DNA of 64,000 bases, from contig JAJEBN010000053.1 of NCBI GenBank assembly GCA_022822525.1, positions 1 through 64,000 on the forward strand. The letters are read 5' to 3'. Both the position numbers and the translations under genes were made by a program. Shown one piece after another: positions 1 to 10,699 of the stretch; the stretch's first letter is position 1, and every line of letters starts with the position of its first letter. This DNA is from Acidimicrobiia bacterium. Lineage in GTDB: Bacteria > Actinomycetota > Acidimicrobiia > Acidimicrobiales > Poriferisodalaceae. The notes beneath the pieces are model-generated. The model was not told the origin of the DNA and made no database searches. It saw only the letters and a program-made list of their open reading frames with translations.

Positions 1-67
1 GCGCGGCCCCCGCAACCTGCAGATCCGCGTCGGCCTCTGAGCCAGCGGCGAGCGGCGCCGCTCGCCG

Positions 68-2488
68 TCACTCCCCCAGGGCGTCTGACAGTTCCTCGGG
101 TGTCATGAGCACATCGCGGGCCTTGGAGCCCTGCGAGGGGCCCACCACGCCACGCTGCTCGAGCAGGTCCATGAGTCGACCGGCCCGGGCAAAGCCCACT
201 TTCAGCTTGCGCTGCAGCATGGACGTCGAGCCGAGCTGGGTTTCCACCACGATGGACATGGCCTGGCGCAGCAGCTCGTCGTCGTCGGCATCGCCGGTGG
301 TGCCGCCGGGCAGGATGCTGGCGCCGTCGGATTCGGCCGTGCCCTCGACGCCTTCCACGTAGTCGACGTCAGGTGCCTGGCGGCGCCAGTGAGCCACCAC
401 GTGGGCGACCTCCGACTCGCTCACCCACGCACCTTGGATGCGGCGCGGCGTGCTGGAGTTCGCGGACAGCAGCAGCATGTCTCCTTGGCCCACCAGCCGT
501 TCGGCGCCGGGCTGGTCGAGGATGACCCGGCTGTCTGCCAGGCTCGACACGGCAAATGCCAGCCGGCTGGGGATGTTGGCCTTGATCACCCCGGTGATGA
601 CGTTCACGCTCGGGCGCTGGGTCGCGACGACAAGATGGACGCCGACGGCCCGGGCCATCTGGGCCAAGCGGGTGATGGACTCCTCGACATCGCGGGCCGC
701 CACCATCATGAGGTCGTTCAGCTCGTCGACCACCACCACGATGAACGGCATCGATTCGTGCGGCTGGTCGTTGCCCAACAGCTCGGCCTCGTCGCTGTGC
801 AGCGCCCCGTCGAGCACGGCCGCGTTGTAGCCGGTGATGTCACGGAAGCCCGCCTCGGACAGCACGTCGTAGCGGCGCTCCATCTCCTTCACCGCCCAGG
901 CGAGGGCATTGGCCGCTTTCCGCGGGTCGGTGACCACCGCAGTCAGCAGGTGCGGCAGCCCGTCGTACTGGCCGAGCTCGACCCGCTTGGGATCGACGAG
1001 AATCATCCGCACCTCATCGGGCCTGGACCTCATCAGCAGCGACGTGATGATCGAGTTGATGCACGACGACTTGCCCGCGCCGGTCGCGCCGGCAATGAGC
1101 ACGTGGGGCATCGTGGCCAGATTGACCATGACCTCACGACCCGAGATGTCCTTGCCCATCGCCACTTCGAGCGGGTGCATGGCCTCGGTGGCGGCCTTGG
1201 AGGACAGGATGTCACCCAGCGCGACCAGGTGACGGTCGGAGTTGGGCACCTCGATGCCGATCGCCGACCGGCCCGGGATCGGCGCGAGGATCCGGACGTC
1301 GGCTGCGGCCATGGCGTAGGCGATGTCCTTGTGGAGGGCTGTGACCCGCGACACCTTCACGCCCGGGCCCAGCTTCAGCTCGTAGCGCGTGACCGTCGGG
1401 CCGGGCTCCCAGCCAGTGACCTGAGTTTCCACGCCGTGACTGGCCAGTGCCGCCACCAGTGCTGCAGCGCCCGCCGACAGCTGGGCTCGGTCGAATTGCT
1501 GGGCGCCGCTGCGCTTCAGCAGCGACTTCTTCGGCAGCTTCCAGCGCGGACGCTGGCTGCCAGTTCCCGTGCCCTTGCTGGCCGCGAGGGCCGCCGGCAC
1601 AGGTGCCGGGACAGGTTCGTCGCTGGGTGGCTCCACGAACTGGGGCGGCGATGGCTCGAATACGGCTTGGTCGGAAGCCGTCTCGGTGGCACCCGAGGCA
1701 GCCGGATCCAGACCGGGAATCGGGCCTTCGGCCTCGGCCGCCGGTTCGCCTTGTGCTGCCGGCGCGCCATCAGCCGCGCCCAGGTCGTACTGCTCTTCCC
1801 CGAACGACGGTGGTTCGGGCTCATCCCCGACACGCTGCAGGCTGCGTGCTCCCCGTGACAGCTGCCCGCCTACAGCGCGGCCCAACGCCGACAGGCCGGT
1901 CCAGATCCAGCGCAAGAGCTGACCGAGCCCGATGTTCGCGACGACCATCACGGCGAAGAGCATGATGAGCAACAGCACCGCCCACGTCGCCGGGTCGTCG
2001 ATCAAGCGCCGCAGCGGCTCGGCCACCGCAGCACCCAGCACTCCCCCGCTGTCGCGCAGGTCGTCCAGCGACCCGAAGCCGTCGGCGGAGCCGGACAGGT
2101 GAGCCACCGCCGCGAATGCGACGGTCAGCACGCTCAACCCGAACGCGGAGCGACCGCTGTGCTCCGAACGGCTCAGGCGTGCAAGTGCCACGCCGATCCA
2201 GATGAGCAGGACCGGCACGACATAGCGGAAGACGCCGAGCACAACGGCCAGCGCGGCATCGAGCAGCCGCCCGACCACACCGGCACGGTCGCCCAGCAGA
2301 CCCAGTGCGCAGATGATCGCAAGCGCAAACAGTGCCAGCGCAACAAGCTCTCGGGATCTGCCGTCGAGCGCGTTGCGCACGACACGCCCGACCGCGCTGC
2401 GGGACCCGTCGGCCTTCTTGGATTTGGGCGCGCCCTGCTCGGGGGCGCTCGAAGCCTCGTCGCTCCCGTTGTTGCTGGGACTCACCAC
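68..2488 (-). CDS. ftsK: DNA translocase FtsK/SpoIIIE
   Basis: 806 aa; N-terminal TM segments, Walker A GATGAGKSS, FtsK core HVLIAGATGAGKSSCINSII, C-terminal gamma winged helix. Confidence 0.96.
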   Translation of the reverse strand: MVSPSNNGSDEASSAPEQGAPKSKKADGSRSAVGRVVRNALDGRSRELVALALFALAIICALGLLGDRAGVVGRLLDAALAVVLGVFRYVVPVLLIWIGVALARLSRSEHSGRSAFGLSVLTVAFAAVAHLSGSADGFGSLDDLRDSGGVLGAAVAEPLRRLIDDPATWAVLLLIMLFAVMVVANIGLGQLLRWIWTGLSALGRAVGGQLSRGARSLQRVGDEPEPPSFGEEQYDLGAADGAPAAQGEPAAEAEGPIPGLDPAASGATETASDQAVFEPSPPQFVEPPSDEPVPAPVPAALAASKGTGTGSQRPRWKLPKKSLLKRSGAQQFDRAQLSAGAAALVAALASHGVETQVTGWEPGPTVTRYELKLGPGVKVSRVTALHKDIAYAMAAADVRILAPIPGRSAIGIEVPNSDRHLVALGDILSSKAATEAMHPLEVAMGKDISGREVMVNLATMPHVLIAGATGAGKSSCINSIITSLLMRSRPDEVRMILVDPKRVELGQYDGLPHLLTAVVTDPRKAANALAWAVKEMERRYDVLSEAGFRDITGYNAAVLDGALHSDEAELLGNDQPHESMPFIVVVVDELNDLMMVAARDVEESITRLAQMARAVGVHLVVATQRPSVNVITGVIKANIPSRLAFAVSSLADSRVILDQPGAERLVGQGDMLLLSANSSTPRRIQGAWVSESEVAHVVAHWRRQAPDVDYVEGVEGTAESDGASILPGGTTGDADDDELLRQAMSIVVETQLGSTSMLQRKLKVGFARAGRLMDLLEQRGVVGPSQGSKARDVLMTPEELSDALGE

Positions 2489-2547
2489 AGCGAGAGTACC
2501 GAGGCACCGCTGGACTATCCGAGACCCCCCCCCCCGGCTCTGGGCGC

Positions 2548-3315
2548 TCAGGAGTCCTCTGGCGAGGCCTCGGCCGCACGCGGCTCATCGACGGTCTGGC
2601 TCCGCCGGGCCTTCTCGCGCGCCGCGGTCGCATTGCGGTGCTGGTTGCGGGCGGTCTGGATGGCGACGATCACGAACATTGCCACGGTGAAGGGAATCGC
2701 GTAGCGGTTGATGAACCTGATGACCGCACCGAGCGGCCCCGAGAACAGGTCGGCGACCCACCACACCAGCGCCAGGCGGGTGAACGTACCCGCCAGATTC
2801 ACCACCACAAACGGGAGCTGGCGCATGCGCGCTATCCCCGACAGCAAGCACATCGGGTAGCCGGGCACCGCGAACAGCAGGAGCCAGCCCGCACGGGGAA
2901 ACCAGCGCTCCAACCAGTCCATGGTGCGGATGACGCGGCTGCGGGGGCCCAGCTCGGCTGCCAGGTACGCCTTGGCATTGGGGCCGTAGTCGTAGCCGAG
3001 CCGGTACAGGAACGGGTCGGTGATGAACAGGCGCGCCAGCCCGATGGCCATGAACGCCCACAGCGGCGCCTGATGGGCCACACCGAGCAGGATCGGGTCG
3101 GTCGCATTCAGCGACAGCAACAACAGCGGTGCCCGTGCAATCAGGGCTGCGAAGAAGATCTGTCCGGCATACGCCGCCAGGGCGAAGCCCACCGGCACCG
3201 CAGCCAGCAGCTGCATCCGCCGCCGATCTGCGTCGCTGATGACCGGGCCGGCGGATCCATCCCGCTCGACGACGGCATCGGCCGCCGCTGCGTCATCTCG
3301 GCCGTCGTCTGCCAC
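2548..3315 (-). CDS. integral membrane protein, possibly DedA/VTT-like
   Basis: 255 aa with several hydrophobic helices; central LERWFPRAGWLLLFAVPGYPMCLLSGIARM resembles DedA/VTT region. Confidence 0.6.
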   Translation of the reverse strand: MADDGRDDAAAADAVVERDGSAGPVISDADRRRMQLLAAVPVGFALAAYAGQIFFAALIARAPLLLLSLNATDPILLGVAHQAPLWAFMAIGLARLFITDPFLYRLGYDYGPNAKAYLAAELGPRSRVIRTMDWLERWFPRAGWLLLFAVPGYPMCLLSGIARMRQLPFVVVNLAGTFTRLALVWWVADLFSGPLGAVIRFINRYAIPFTVAMFVIVAIQTARNQHRNATAAREKARRSQTVDEPRAAEASPEDS

Positions 3316-3398
3316 CTCGGTCGAGGCTACGCAGTGGCGCAGTTCCCCACCGGCATCGCCTCCGAAGCTCAGTGCGATGGCCTCTAACCTGCGACGTC

Positions 3399-5027
<1,629 letters not shown>

Positions 5028-5034
5028 CGTCGAC

Positions 5035-5709
5035 GTGAGCGGTCCACACCGCTCCGAGCCTCGCCTGCTGGTGTGGCTCGCCCTGCGGCTGAAGGGGCTC
5101 GGCGAGATCGACGACGTCGCGGCGATCCACGGTCTCGAGCCCGACGACACCGAATGGCTGCTGGCCGAGCTCGATGAGGCCGGGCACTGCATGTTCCGCG
5201 AGGTCGGCGGGGTGCCGAAGTTCATCCTGACGCCGACCGGACGCGACGACGGCGAGGCTGCGCTCGCCGCTGAGCTGGATGCTGCCGGCGCCCGAGTTGC
5301 CGTGACCGCGGCCTACCGGGAGTTCCTTGCGCTCAATCCCAAGATGCTGCAGCTGTGCACCGACTGGCAGGTGCTGCCCGAAGATCATCCGGCTGCCCTC
5401 GATGCGGGACCGGGCGACGGCGGACGGCTCAATGACCACAGCGACCCCGACTACGACGCAGCCATCATCAGCCGGCTGGGAGACCTCCACGGCGAGCTCA
5501 GCGGGGTGCTCGAGCAGCTCTGCAGCGTGATGGCCCGCTACGACAACTACGCGCCCCGGTTCGCCGAAGCGCTCAGCCGGCTGCAGGCCGGCGAGCTGGA
5601 CTATCTCACCAAGCCGATGATGCCCAGCTATCACACGGTGTGGTTCGAGCTGCACGAGGACCTGCTGGCCACTCTCGGCATCAACCGCGCAGACGAAGGC
5701 AGCGTCTGA
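5035..5709 (+). CDS. conserved hypothetical protein with winged-helix-like N-terminus
   Basis: 224 aa ORF directly following the acyl-CoA ligase; LVWLALRLKGLGEIDDVAAIHGLEPDDTEWLLAELDEAG looks like a HTH. Confidence 0.6.
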   Translation: MSGPHRSEPRLLVWLALRLKGLGEIDDVAAIHGLEPDDTEWLLAELDEAGHCMFREVGGVPKFILTPTGRDDGEAALAAELDAAGARVAVTAAYREFLALNPKMLQLCTDWQVLPEDHPAALDAGPGDGGRLNDHSDPDYDAAIISRLGDLHGELSGVLEQLCSVMARYDNYAPRFAEALSRLQAGELDYLTKPMMPSYHTVWFELHEDLLATLGINRADEGSV

Positions 5710-5780
5710 CGCAGTTGCTGCGTCGGTACACAGCAGAATCCAGACCATCGCGGCCGAGACGCAGCAGTAGTCTCGGAGAC

Positions 5781-6665
5781 ATGAGCGCGCGATTCGGACG
5801 AGTGGTTCCGGCGATGGTGACGCCCTTTGCGGCTGACGGATCGCTGGACGTGGACGCTGGGGTGACGCTGGCCCGCTGGCTCGTCGGCGAAGGCGCCGAG
5901 GGTCTCGTGATCACCGGCACGACCGGTGAGGCACCCACCATCACCGACGAGGAAGATTGGGAGCTGTGGCGTGCGGTCGCGGAGGCCGTCACGGTGCCGG
6001 TCGTGGCCGGCACCGCCACCAACGACACCGCGCATTCCGTGAGCCAGACCCGCAAGGCCGCCGAGCTGGGCGTCGACGGCATCCTTGCTGTCACGCCGTA
6101 CTACAACCGGCCCTCGCAGGCGGGCATCGCAGCACACTTCGCCGCAGTAGCGGAGTGCACCGACCTGCCGGTCATCATGTACGACATCCCGGTCCGCACG
6201 GGGCGCAAGATCAACACGCCGACCCTGCTGGAGCTGGCACAGATCCCCAACATCGTCGGGGTGAAGGACGCTGCAGGGAATCCCGGCGAGACGGCGAAGG
6301 TCATCGCCGAGGCACCAGAGGGCTTCGAGGTGTACAGCGGCGACGACACCTTCACGCTGCCGCTGCTGGCCGTCGGCGCGGTGGGCGTGATCAGCGTCGC
6401 AGCGCACTGGTCCATCCCCGAGCACGTCGCCATGTTCGACGCATGGGACGCAGGCGACGCCACCAAGGCCCGTGAGATCAACGCCACCCTGCTCGAGAGC
6501 TACGACTTCGAGACCGGCGACGAAGCACCCAACCCGGTGCCGACCAAAGCCATGCTGCGCACGCTGGGGCTGTCGGTGGGCGAACCCCGCCTGCCCATGG
6601 GCCCGACGCCCGACGGCCTGGAAGACCGCGCCCGCGAGGTCTACGCCCGTCTGAAGCAGACTTGA
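5781..6665 (+). CDS. dapA: 4-hydroxy-tetrahydrodipicolinate synthase
   Basis: GTTGEAPTITDEE, VTPYYNRPSQAGI, MYDIPVRTG, GVKDAAGN motifs; start at MSARFGRVVPAM. Confidence 0.95.
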   Translation: MSARFGRVVPAMVTPFAADGSLDVDAGVTLARWLVGEGAEGLVITGTTGEAPTITDEEDWELWRAVAEAVTVPVVAGTATNDTAHSVSQTRKAAELGVDGILAVTPYYNRPSQAGIAAHFAAVAECTDLPVIMYDIPVRTGRKINTPTLLELAQIPNIVGVKDAAGNPGETAKVIAEAPEGFEVYSGDDTFTLPLLAVGAVGVISVAAHWSIPEHVAMFDAWDAGDATKAREINATLLESYDFETGDEAPNPVPTKAMLRTLGLSVGEPRLPMGPTPDGLEDRAREVYARLKQT

Positions 6666-8467
6666 GCCGCCGACGACGCCGCGCCCCCGCCGAAGGCGCG
6701 CCAGGCCAATCCGCCGGCAATGCGGCCTCACGGCCCGACGGTGCCACACGCCGGACGCGCGAGGCACCCGCACGCAAAGGCGGCGGGCAGGGCACGAGCA
6801 ACAACAACCGAGACGTCACGGTCACGTTCTTGGGCGGGCTCGGCGACGTCGGGCGCAACTGCACCGTCGTCGAGCAAGACGGCAAGCTGCTCGTCATCGA
6901 TTTCGGGGTCATGTTTCCCGACCCGGCGATCATGCCGGGCGTGCAGCAGGTGCTGCCCGACATGGGCTGGCTCAACTCACGAGCCCGCGACGTCGTCGGA
7001 CTGGTGGTCACGCACGGGCACGAAGACCATCTCGGCGGCGTGCCCCACTTCCTGCGCAACATCGAGGTGCCCCTGTACGGGTCGGCCCTGTCCATGGCGC
7101 TCGCCGAACACAAGGTGACCGAGGCACGCCTCGGGGACCGCACGTCATTCCACGTCATCGGCGACGGCGAGCGCCGCAAGATCGGCCCGTTCGACGTGGA
7201 GGCACTGCCGATCACCCACTCGGTGCCCCAGAGTCTGTGCATCGTGCTGCACACTCCGGCCGGCGCGCTCGTGCACACCGGCGACTTCAAGATCGACGAG
7301 GCGCCGGTGGACGGAAGGCTGACCGACTTGGGGCGCCTGCGGGCACTGGGCGACGAGGGCATCGCCCTGCTGATGGCCGACTCCACCAACGCCGACCGTC
7401 CTGGGCGCAGCGCGTCGGAGACCGAGATCGGCGCCACGCTGCGGCGGCTGTTCAGCGAGCGCCCAGATCAGCGCTTGATCGTGAGCTGCTTCGCCAGTCA
7501 TCTGCACCGCGTCCAGCAGATCTGCGACGCCGCCATCACCGAGGGCCGCGTGGTCGTCCCGGTGGGCCGCTCGATGGTGAACAACGTGCGCATCGCCCGC
7601 CAGCTCGGTGTGCTCGACATCGCAGAGCGTGTCCTGTTCGGGGCCGAGCACATCGGCAGGCTGGAACCAAGCGAGCTCTGCATCGTCTGTACCGGCAGCC
7701 AGGGCGAACCTGGTGCGGCGCTGTCGCAGATAGCCAGCGGCGCGCACTCAGACATCACGACCGGAGCCGACGACACGGTGATCCTGTCGAGCCACCCGAT
7801 CCCCGGCAACGAGCGCGCTGTATTCCGCATGGTGTCGCGACTGGCCCGCCAAGGCGCAGAGGTGATCCACGACGGGCACGAGCTGGTGCACACCTCCGGG
7901 CACGCCCAACGCGACGAGCTGCGCGAGCTGCACCAGGCGTGCCGCCCGCGCTGGTTCGTGCCGATCGAGGGCGAATTCCACATGCTGGCCCGTCATGCGG
8001 GGCTTGCCCGCGAGATGGGGATGAAGGCCAAGCGGGTGCTGACCCTGACCGACGGCGCCCAGATCACGCTGCGGGGCAACGAACTGCAGGTCCGCGCCGG
8101 CGTTGCGGCGCCGTATCACTACGTGGACGGGGCGCTCGATGACCTCGACACCGAAGTCATCGGCGAACGCCTGGCCCTGACGGCAGGTTTCGTGCACGTG
8201 ACCGTGGTGCTCGACCGCAAGGGTCGCCTGGCGGCAGCACCCGACATCGCCTCGCGAGGCTGGCTCGACGTGACCAAGCACGCGGACGTCGTCGAGGCTC
8301 TCTCCAGCGAGATTGCCCAAGCAGTGGAACAGGCCACCAAGGGGTCACAGCCCAGCACCGACCCAGACCGCATTGAGCGTGTCGCGCGCCGCGCGACCGG
8401 TCGCTTCGTCGGCAACCGCACCCGCCGCCGCCCCGCCATCTCCGCCACCGTGCTCCCCCTCGCCTGA
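6662..8467 (+). CDS. rnj: ribonuclease J
   Basis: metallo-beta-lactamase motif THGHEDHLGG, beta-CASP region, GHAQRDELRELHQACRPRWFVPIEGE; TTG start overlapping dapA stop. Confidence 0.95.
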   Translation: MSRRRRRAPAEGAPGQSAGNAASRPDGATRRTREAPARKGGGQGTSNNNRDVTVTFLGGLGDVGRNCTVVEQDGKLLVIDFGVMFPDPAIMPGVQQVLPDMGWLNSRARDVVGLVVTHGHEDHLGGVPHFLRNIEVPLYGSALSMALAEHKVTEARLGDRTSFHVIGDGERRKIGPFDVEALPITHSVPQSLCIVLHTPAGALVHTGDFKIDEAPVDGRLTDLGRLRALGDEGIALLMADSTNADRPGRSASETEIGATLRRLFSERPDQRLIVSCFASHLHRVQQICDAAITEGRVVVPVGRSMVNNVRIARQLGVLDIAERVLFGAEHIGRLEPSELCIVCTGSQGEPGAALSQIASGAHSDITTGADDTVILSSHPIPGNERAVFRMVSRLARQGAEVIHDGHELVHTSGHAQRDELRELHQACRPRWFVPIEGEFHMLARHAGLAREMGMKAKRVLTLTDGAQITLRGNELQVRAGVAAPYHYVDGALDDLDTEVIGERLALTAGFVHVTVVLDRKGRLAAAPDIASRGWLDVTKHADVVEALSSEIAQAVEQATKGSQPSTDPDRIERVARRATGRFVGNRTRRRPAISATVLPLA

Positions 8468-8485
8468 TCACAGGCAGACACTGGA

Positions 8486-8500
8486 GGCGCGTGTCGCGCC
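8486..8500. terminator. hairpin between convergent rnj and oxidoreductase genes
   Basis: GGCGCG-TGT-CGCGCC perfect 6-bp stem with triloop in the 37-bp convergent gap; no U-tract. Confidence 0.35.
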
Positions 8501-8504
8501 GAGG

Positions 8505-9743
8505 TCACACGATGTTGATGGGGTGGGGCACTGGTTGGTTGAAGAGGTAGCCCTTGCGGTTGAAGGGGACCTGGTCGGGCTGGGTGTTGCCGGCGGAATC
8601 GGTGGCCCGGGTCATCACCGTGTGGCTTCCCGCGGGCGCTTCCCAGGTGAACTCGAATCGGGTCCAGCCAAGGCGCGCCTGCGGGCCGACGAGCCGCGCT
8701 TCCCGCCACGAATTGCCCGAATCGTCGCTCCATTCGACCGCGGCGATCCGGCCTGCGGGCGAATGGGCGTAGCCGCCGAGGTGGTGCTCGCCAGCGTCGA
8801 GCTCGGCCGGCCATGGCAGCGCGAGAGCGCTCTTGATGGTCTGGGTGGTCGCCACCTTGCCCTCGGCTCGGCCCTCGGGCGGGTAGGCATCGCCGATGAG
8901 AACGTACGACGAGGTGTTGTTGCGCGCCCACTGCTGATCTGCCGAGACCACGATGCGCCGCAACCACTTGATGCTCGTGCTGCCCACCCAGCCCGGAACG
9001 AGCGCCCGGAGCGGGTAGCCGTGGTCACGTGGGAGCGTGGCGCCGTTCATGCCGTGCACCAGCAGCGTGTCGGGGTCCATCGCCTTGGCCAACGGGATCA
9101 CACGGCGAAAGCCCGCTTCGGGCGAGTCGATGTCCATGCCGACAAGCATCACGCTGACGGCGTCGTCGCTGATGCCCGCTGCGCCCAGCACGTCCGCGAG
9201 CGGCACCCCGGTCCAGGTGGCATTGCCGACAGCGCCAGTCCCCCATTGCGTGCCCTCGGCCGCCTCGCCATTGACCAGGTCGAACATGGCCCGGTGGTTG
9301 CCGGCACATTCGAGGTACGCCTCCAGCGTGCGGCTCTCCATGGCGAGCACGTCGTCATAGGACAGCGCGATCTCCGACGGCACGGCGTCGCCGGTGATGG
9401 CCAGCGACCAGTCGTCGGCGTCGACATCGAGGCTGACGGAGTTGTTGCGCACGAAGAAGAAGCGTTCCGGCGTGATCAGCCCGTCCATGTTCTCGAGACG
9501 GGCTTCGAGACCCGACGTGTCGCGCACGATGAACGGGGCCGGGTCCTTGAACCACGGCGCCGCTGAGCCCTTCGGAGCGGCCGGGGCCGTCGACGCCGAA
9601 ATGTCAGCCGGAACCCGAGTGCCCGTGCATGCGGCCAACACGGCCGATGCCCCGCCGGCCGACAGCAGCCAGAGGAACCGGCGCCGGCTCATCCCCCGCT
9701 CGTGTGCGAACTCCCAGAGCGGCCGGGGTTGCGCAGCCCCCAT
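8505..9743 (-). CDS. molybdopterin-dependent sulfite oxidase-like oxidoreductase, Tat/lipoprotein signal
   Basis: Tat-like MSRRRFLWLLSAGGASAVLAACTGT then LEAYLECAGNHRAMF and GYPLRALVPGWVGSTSIKWL typical of the SUOX family; start taken at MGAAQPRP. Confidence 0.9.
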   Translation of the reverse strand: MGAAQPRPLWEFAHERGMSRRRFLWLLSAGGASAVLAACTGTRVPADISASTAPAAPKGSAAPWFKDPAPFIVRDTSGLEARLENMDGLITPERFFFVRNNSVSLDVDADDWSLAITGDAVPSEIALSYDDVLAMESRTLEAYLECAGNHRAMFDLVNGEAAEGTQWGTGAVGNATWTGVPLADVLGAAGISDDAVSVMLVGMDIDSPEAGFRRVIPLAKAMDPDTLLVHGMNGATLPRDHGYPLRALVPGWVGSTSIKWLRRIVVSADQQWARNNTSSYVLIGDAYPPEGRAEGKVATTQTIKSALALPWPAELDAGEHHLGGYAHSPAGRIAAVEWSDDSGNSWREARLVGPQARLGWTRFEFTWEAPAGSHTVMTRATDSAGNTQPDQVPFNRKGYLFNQPVPHPINIV

Positions 9744-9763
9744 CACCAGTGACCTCGCACCGA

Positions 9764-10540
9764 CTAGAGCTGCAGGTACGTATCGAGGCCGATCGTGACG
9801 CCGGGGTACTCGGCAATTGACTTGCACGCGAGCAGCACGCCCGGCATAAACGACACCCGATCCAGGCTGTCGTGGCGGATGGTGAGCGTCTCACCGGCCG
9901 TGCCCAGCAGCACCTGCTGGTGCGCCACCAGCCCTCGCAGCCGGACAGAGTGAACGGGAATGCTGCCGGGGCCCTTGCCGCCGCGGGCACCCGGCACCAC
10001 CTCGTCGCGGGTGGGATCGGGCCCCCAGTCGTCGGAGGCCTCGGCCATCGCACGCACGGTCTGCATAGCAGTGCCAGAAGGTGCATCCACCTTGTTGTCG
10101 TGATGCAGCTCGATGACCTCGGCCGTCGGGAAGAACGGAGCGGCAAGCTCGGCGAAGCGCATCATGAGCACCGCCCCGATGGCGAAGTTCGGGGCGATGA
10201 GGCAATTGCTGGCAGTGAACGCGGCCCGGCAGCGCACGTAATCGTCCGGGTCGAGACCGCTGGTGCCGACGACGGCGTGCACTCCGTTCGCCGCGCACCA
10301 TGCCAAGTTCTCGCGTGCTGCTGCGGCGACGGTGAAATCGACAGCCACGTCGACACTTGCTGGGTCGATGTCGGCGACCGACGCTGCGATATCGAAGCTG
10401 TCGGTGACATCGCGCTCGCCCGACGCGCCCGGGTCGACCCCGGCCGCCAGCTCCAAGTCGGCATCGGCGGCAACCGCCTCGCAAACGGTTGCGCCCATAC
10501 GTCCGCCCGCGCCGAACACCAGCACTCTCACGGCTGTCAC
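9764..10540 (-). CDS. dapB: 4-hydroxy-tetrahydrodipicolinate reductase
   Basis: VLVFGAGGRMG N-terminus, ELHHDNKVDAPSGTA motif. Confidence 0.95.
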   Translation of the reverse strand: MTAVRVLVFGAGGRMGATVCEAVAADADLELAAGVDPGASGERDVTDSFDIAASVADIDPASVDVAVDFTVAAAARENLAWCAANGVHAVVGTSGLDPDDYVRCRAAFTASNCLIAPNFAIGAVLMMRFAELAAPFFPTAEVIELHHDNKVDAPSGTAMQTVRAMAEASDDWGPDPTRDEVVPGARGGKGPGSIPVHSVRLRGLVAHQQVLLGTAGETLTIRHDSLDRVSFMPGVLLACKSIAEYPGVTIGLDTYLQL

Positions 10541-10699
10541 GCTAGTAGCGCGCGGGAGCTGAGCCGTGAGGCGAAACGTGGCCCGAGCAGCCCGTGTGCC
10601 CGATCCTCATGAGCACGCGGAACGAGAGCGGAACGCAACGATTCAGTTGATGCGAAGGCTCGCCGGCTCGCGCCGCGCGGAGCCGCCGGGTTGTGTCTC

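Noticed and set aside
389-1858. Long plus-strand ORF antisense to ftsK; similar long antisense ORFs at 3384-5225, 11177-12997, 16198-17784, 38054-39145 and 60205-62364
   Set aside because: Mirror images of well-supported genes in high-GC DNA; His/Arg/Gly/Ala-rich translations without recognisable domains.
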